Source: RFPI01 sp964398195 (GTDB taxonomy: Bacteria > Pseudomonadota > Gammaproteobacteria > Burkholderiales > Methylophilaceae). From it: DNA of 8,142 nucleotides. Made by a program: the position numbers and the translations under genes. This document shows, piece after piece, positions 6,985 to 8,142 of this stretch (positions within the stretch are counted from its first letter, which is position 1; each line of letters begins with the position of its first letter). Below the pieces are notes generated by a model. That model did not search any database. It was not told the DNA's origin and saw nothing but the letters and a program-made list of their open reading frames with translations. The stretch spans positions 1 to 8,142 of the forward strand of contig CAYNLW010000050.1 of NCBI GenBank assembly GCA_964398195.1, in the 5' to 3' direction.

Positions 6985-7004
6985 AGTCACTTGATCAAGT
7001 GACT
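6985..7004. repeat. 20-bp perfect palindrome (possible operator)
   Basis: AGTCACTTGA followed directly by its reverse complement, centred between 6994 and 6995. It has no spacer, so it is a dyad binding site rather than an RNA hairpin. The core TTGATCAA looks like two FNR half-sites fused without the four-base gap. Its centre is 64 bases, about six helical turns, upstream of the perfect FNR box. Confidence 0.6.
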
Positions 7005-7011
7005 AGAGGTA

Positions 7012-7040
7012 AATTGAATTTGATGTCAATTGAATTTGAT
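7012..7040 (+). repeat. 13-bp direct repeat upstream of sco
   Basis: AATTGAATTTGAT occurs at 7012-7024 and again, unchanged, at 7028-7040, a period of 16 bases. Each copy ends in TTGAT, and the second copy supplies the left half of the adjacent FNR-like box. Confidence 0.7.
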
Positions 7041-7049
7041 CTAAGTCAA
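7036..7049. promoter_or_regulatory. FNR/Anr-like box, one mismatch
   Basis: TTGAT CTAA GTCAA differs from the FNR consensus TTGAT-N4-ATCAA at one base. It is centred at 7042.5, 16 bases upstream of the perfect box, so two dimers would bind about one and a half helical turns apart. It may be a second activator site or one that modulates expression. Confidence 0.6.
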
Positions 7050-7051
7050 AC

Positions 7052-7065
7052 TTGATATACATCAA
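7052..7065. promoter_or_regulatory. Perfect FNR/Anr box of the sco promoter
   Basis: TTGAT ATAC ATCAA matches the FNR consensus at all ten conserved positions. FNR/Anr proteins bind such sites when oxygen is low. The centre (7058.5) lies 29.5 bases before the candidate -10, as expected for an activated class II promoter with the regulator at -41.5. Low-oxygen control fits the SCO and cbb3 oxidase genes downstream. Confidence 0.85.
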
Positions 7066-7087
7066 ATCCTAGGAATGATTTCTATAT

Positions 7088-7093
7088 TATGCT
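7088..7093 (+). promoter_or_regulatory. Candidate -10 element of the sco promoter
   Basis: TATGCT matches four of six consensus bases and would put the start site near 7100, giving exactly -41.5 for the FNR box. The overlapping TATTAT at 7085-7090 matches the consensus better, but the spacing to the FNR box would be three bases short. Confidence 0.5.
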
Positions 7094-7155
7094 GATGCCA
7101 AGATAGTCGTGGTGTATTGACCGTGGCACTCAGCCTTCATAAAGCATAGATTATT

Positions 7156-7162
7156 AGAGGTG
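7156..7162 (+). promoter_or_regulatory. Ribosome binding site supporting a TTG start for sco
   Basis: AGAGGTG ends four bases before TTG 7167. No ATG or GTG in this frame gives a complete signal peptide, and the first in-frame ATG (7384) is past the metal-binding cysteines, so the TTG start is firmly supported. Confidence 0.8.
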
Positions 7163-7166
7163 AACA

Positions 7167-7751
7167 TTGAAACGCCTGTGGCTGATATTGTTGCTAGCGC
7201 TGTTGTTGGGGTGTTCCTCCAAGCCAGCGTCTTTTATCGCAACGGATTTGACAGGTGCGGATTTTGCCTCTGCTTTTACGCTCACCTCGCCAGCCGGCAA
7301 AACCGTACAACTATCTGATTTTCAAGGCAAAGCAGTAGTAGTATTTTTTGGCTATACTCGCTGCCCAGATATTTGCCCAACCACCATGAGTGATTTGGCA
7401 AAAGCCATGAAAATATTGGGCGATGATGCGAATCGGGTACAAGTGATATTTATTACTTTAGACCCTGAACGAGATAGCGCCGAGCTACTCCAACAGTTCG
7501 TACCTGCATTTGATGCGCGTTTTATAGGCTTAACTGGCACGCCGCAACAGATTCAGCAAGTCACCCAAACCTATAAAATTTTTGTGCAGAAACAAGCGGA
7601 TAAACAACAGCAATACACCATAGACCACAGTGCAGGGGCTTATGTGTATGAGCCTAGCGGCAAATTGCGTTTGTATTTTAAATATGGCCAGAGCGCGGAA
7701 GATATGGCGCACGATTTGCAATTATTGCTGTCGCAGTCCAAGCCTGCCTAG
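7167..7751 (+). CDS. SCO1/SenC family copper chaperone lipoprotein
   Basis: A 194-residue exported protein of the SCO1/SenC (PrrC) family, which binds copper and helps build the copper centres of heme-copper oxidases. The signal peptide MKRLWLILLLALLLGC ends in a lipobox, so Cys16 should be lipidated and anchor it to a membrane. The thioredoxin-fold domain shows GYTRCPDICPTTM (Cys66, Cys70) and IDHSAGAYVYEP (His154), the complete CX3C plus His copper set, as well as VIFITLDPERD and the length usual for the family. Translation starts at TTG with a good ribosome site. It lies behind an FNR-controlled promoter and just upstream of ccoN, so it probably serves cbb3 oxidase under low oxygen; the aa3 enzyme is the alternative client. 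An intrinsic terminator follows. Confidence 0.93.
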   Translation: MKRLWLILLLALLLGCSSKPASFIATDLTGADFASAFTLTSPAGKTVQLSDFQGKAVVVFFGYTRCPDICPTTMSDLAKAMKILGDDANRVQVIFITLDPERDSAELLQQFVPAFDARFIGLTGTPQQIQQVTQTYKIFVQKQADKQQQYTIDHSAGAYVYEPSGKLRLYFKYGQSAEDMAHDLQLLLSQSKPA

Positions 7752-7756
7752 AGTCC

Positions 7757-7804
7757 AGCTTGTTGAAAGCGCAGCTTGATTAAAGCGCGCCTTGATGAAA
7801 GTGC
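7757..7804 (+). repeat. Three tandem 16-bp imperfect repeats after sco
   Basis: Units at 7757-7772, 7773-7788 and 7789-7804 follow the pattern AGCTTGATKAAAGCGC: each neighbouring pair differs at two to four positions. The second and third units contain TTGAT at 7776 and 7792. They lie between the sco stop and its terminator, and the last unit overlaps the start of the terminator stem. Confidence 0.65.
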
Positions 7805-7839
7805 ACATAGCTTTAATGCATATGTGCCGTTATTTTTTT
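7803..7839 (+). terminator. Rho-independent terminator of sco
   Basis: GCACATA (7803-7809) pairs with TATGTGC (7821-7827) around an 11-base loop, followed by CGTTA and seven T residues (7833-7839). The stem is short and AT-containing, so readthrough into ccoN is possible. Confidence 0.7.
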
Positions 7840-7840
7840 A

Positions 7841-7880
7841 AAACCATGATGGGTCAAGCTTAGATGCATCATCATGGTTT
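7841..7880. other. 11-bp stem-loop in the ccoN upstream region
   Basis: AAACCATGATG (7841-7851) pairs perfectly with CATCATGGTTT (7870-7880) around an 18-base loop, directly after the T-run of the sco terminator. The following GTTTGAATG is only weakly T-rich. It may be a second terminator or a structured leader 48 bases before the ccoN start. Confidence 0.5.
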
Positions 7881-7915
7881 GTTTGAATGAATTGCTAACA
7901 GTTTATTTTTTATGC

Positions 7916-7923
7916 AGGAGGTG
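7916..7923 (+). promoter_or_regulatory. Strong ribosome binding site of ccoN
   Basis: AGGAGGTG, a near-perfect Shine-Dalgarno sequence, ends five bases before ATG 7929. This fixes the start over the internal ATG at codon 12. No FNR box or clear promoter is visible between the sco terminator and this site. Confidence 0.85.
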
Positions 7924-7928
7924 TGGTG

Positions 7929-8142
7929 ATGGCCACAAGCAGTACGCTGAGTAGTACCAATATGAGCAGTGCAAAAAATAGTGCGGTGCAGGCCGAACAA
8001 TACGATTACGATGTGATTCGTAAATTCACTATCATGACCCTAGTATGGGGCGTGGTGGGGATGTTGGTGGGGGTGTATATCGCTTCCGAGCTGGCCTATC
8101 CGATATTGAATTTTGATATTCCTTACATCACCTTTGGTCGTT
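7929..8142 (+). CDS. ccoN: cbb3-type cytochrome c oxidase subunit I, N-terminal part
   Basis: The first 71 codons, cut by the window edge. After a Ser/Thr/Asn-rich lead of about 24 residues comes YDYDVIRKFTIMTLVWGVVGML, then VGVYIASELAYPILNFDIPYITFGR, which is the characteristic first helix and following loop of CcoN. CcoN is the catalytic subunit of the high-affinity cbb3 oxidase, with one low-spin heme b and the heme b3-CuB site in the inner membrane; the His ligands lie past the edge. A fusion to ccoO cannot be excluded from what is visible. It is preceded by an SCO gene and FNR-type regulation, as expected for a microaerobic oxidase locus. Confidence 0.92.
   Translation, partial: MATSSTLSSTNMSSAKNSAVQAEQYDYDVIRKFTIMTLVWGVVGMLVGVYIASELAYPILNFDIPYITFGR

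Noticed and set aside
6991..6998. TTGATCAA in the palindrome as an FNR box
   Set aside because: FNR boxes need four bases between the two half-sites; here there are none.

Overview
The window looks like chromosomal DNA from a medium-GC betaproteobacterium. The evidence is the gene content and order (coxC, a DUF2909 gene, SURF1, a degenerate SCO-like gene, ctaA, ctaB), the ilvE plus small zinc-finger pair, and proteobacterial-style Shine-Dalgarno, FNR and terminator signals. Methylophilaceae or a Neisseriales-like lineage is a guess from base composition and protein style; no marker gene here settles it.

Layout. 1-146 is the 3' end of the cytochrome c oxidase subunit III gene, closed by a probably bidirectional terminator (about 162-191). 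A small DUF2909 membrane protein lies on the minus strand (270-464). A tightly packed plus-strand assembly operon follows (573-3770): SURF1, a SCO-like thioredoxin-fold protein that keeps CX3C but lacks the copper-binding His, heme A synthase (ctaA) and heme O synthase (ctaB). The genes in it overlap by 1 base or are 2 bases apart. A 15-bp perfect hairpin spans the ctaB stop codon and separates it from a convergent Yip1-family membrane protein (3812-4405, minus). A 312-bp gap leads to glutamate racemase murI (4718-5542, plus), convergent with the minus-strand pair ilvE and a zf-CHCC zinc-finger protein. After a gap of about 460 bp with dense regulatory sequence come a SCO lipoprotein gene (7167-7751), an intrinsic terminator, and the start of ccoN (7929 to the window edge), the catalytic subunit of cbb3 oxidase.

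How it fits together. The left half makes and assembles the aa3-type oxidase: heme b to heme O (CtaB) to heme A (CtaA), with SURF1 and the SCO-like protein as insertion or assembly factors. The right edge belongs to the high-affinity cbb3 oxidase, with a copper-chaperone-type SCO upstream. The sco promoter carries a perfect FNR/Anr box at a spacing that fits a class II activated promoter, plus a one-mismatch box next to it, so this part is likely induced at low oxygen. MurI, IlvE, the zinc-finger protein and the Yip1 protein are housekeeping or unknown-function genes between the two respiratory blocks.

I see no mobile element, CRISPR array, tRNA or rRNA, and no clearly new multi-gene system. 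The observations most worth a second look are the His-less SCO-like protein, the three TTGAT half-sites at exact 16-bp steps plus a 20-bp perfect palindrome before sco, the three 16-bp tandem repeats after sco, and the strong hairpin over the ctaB stop.
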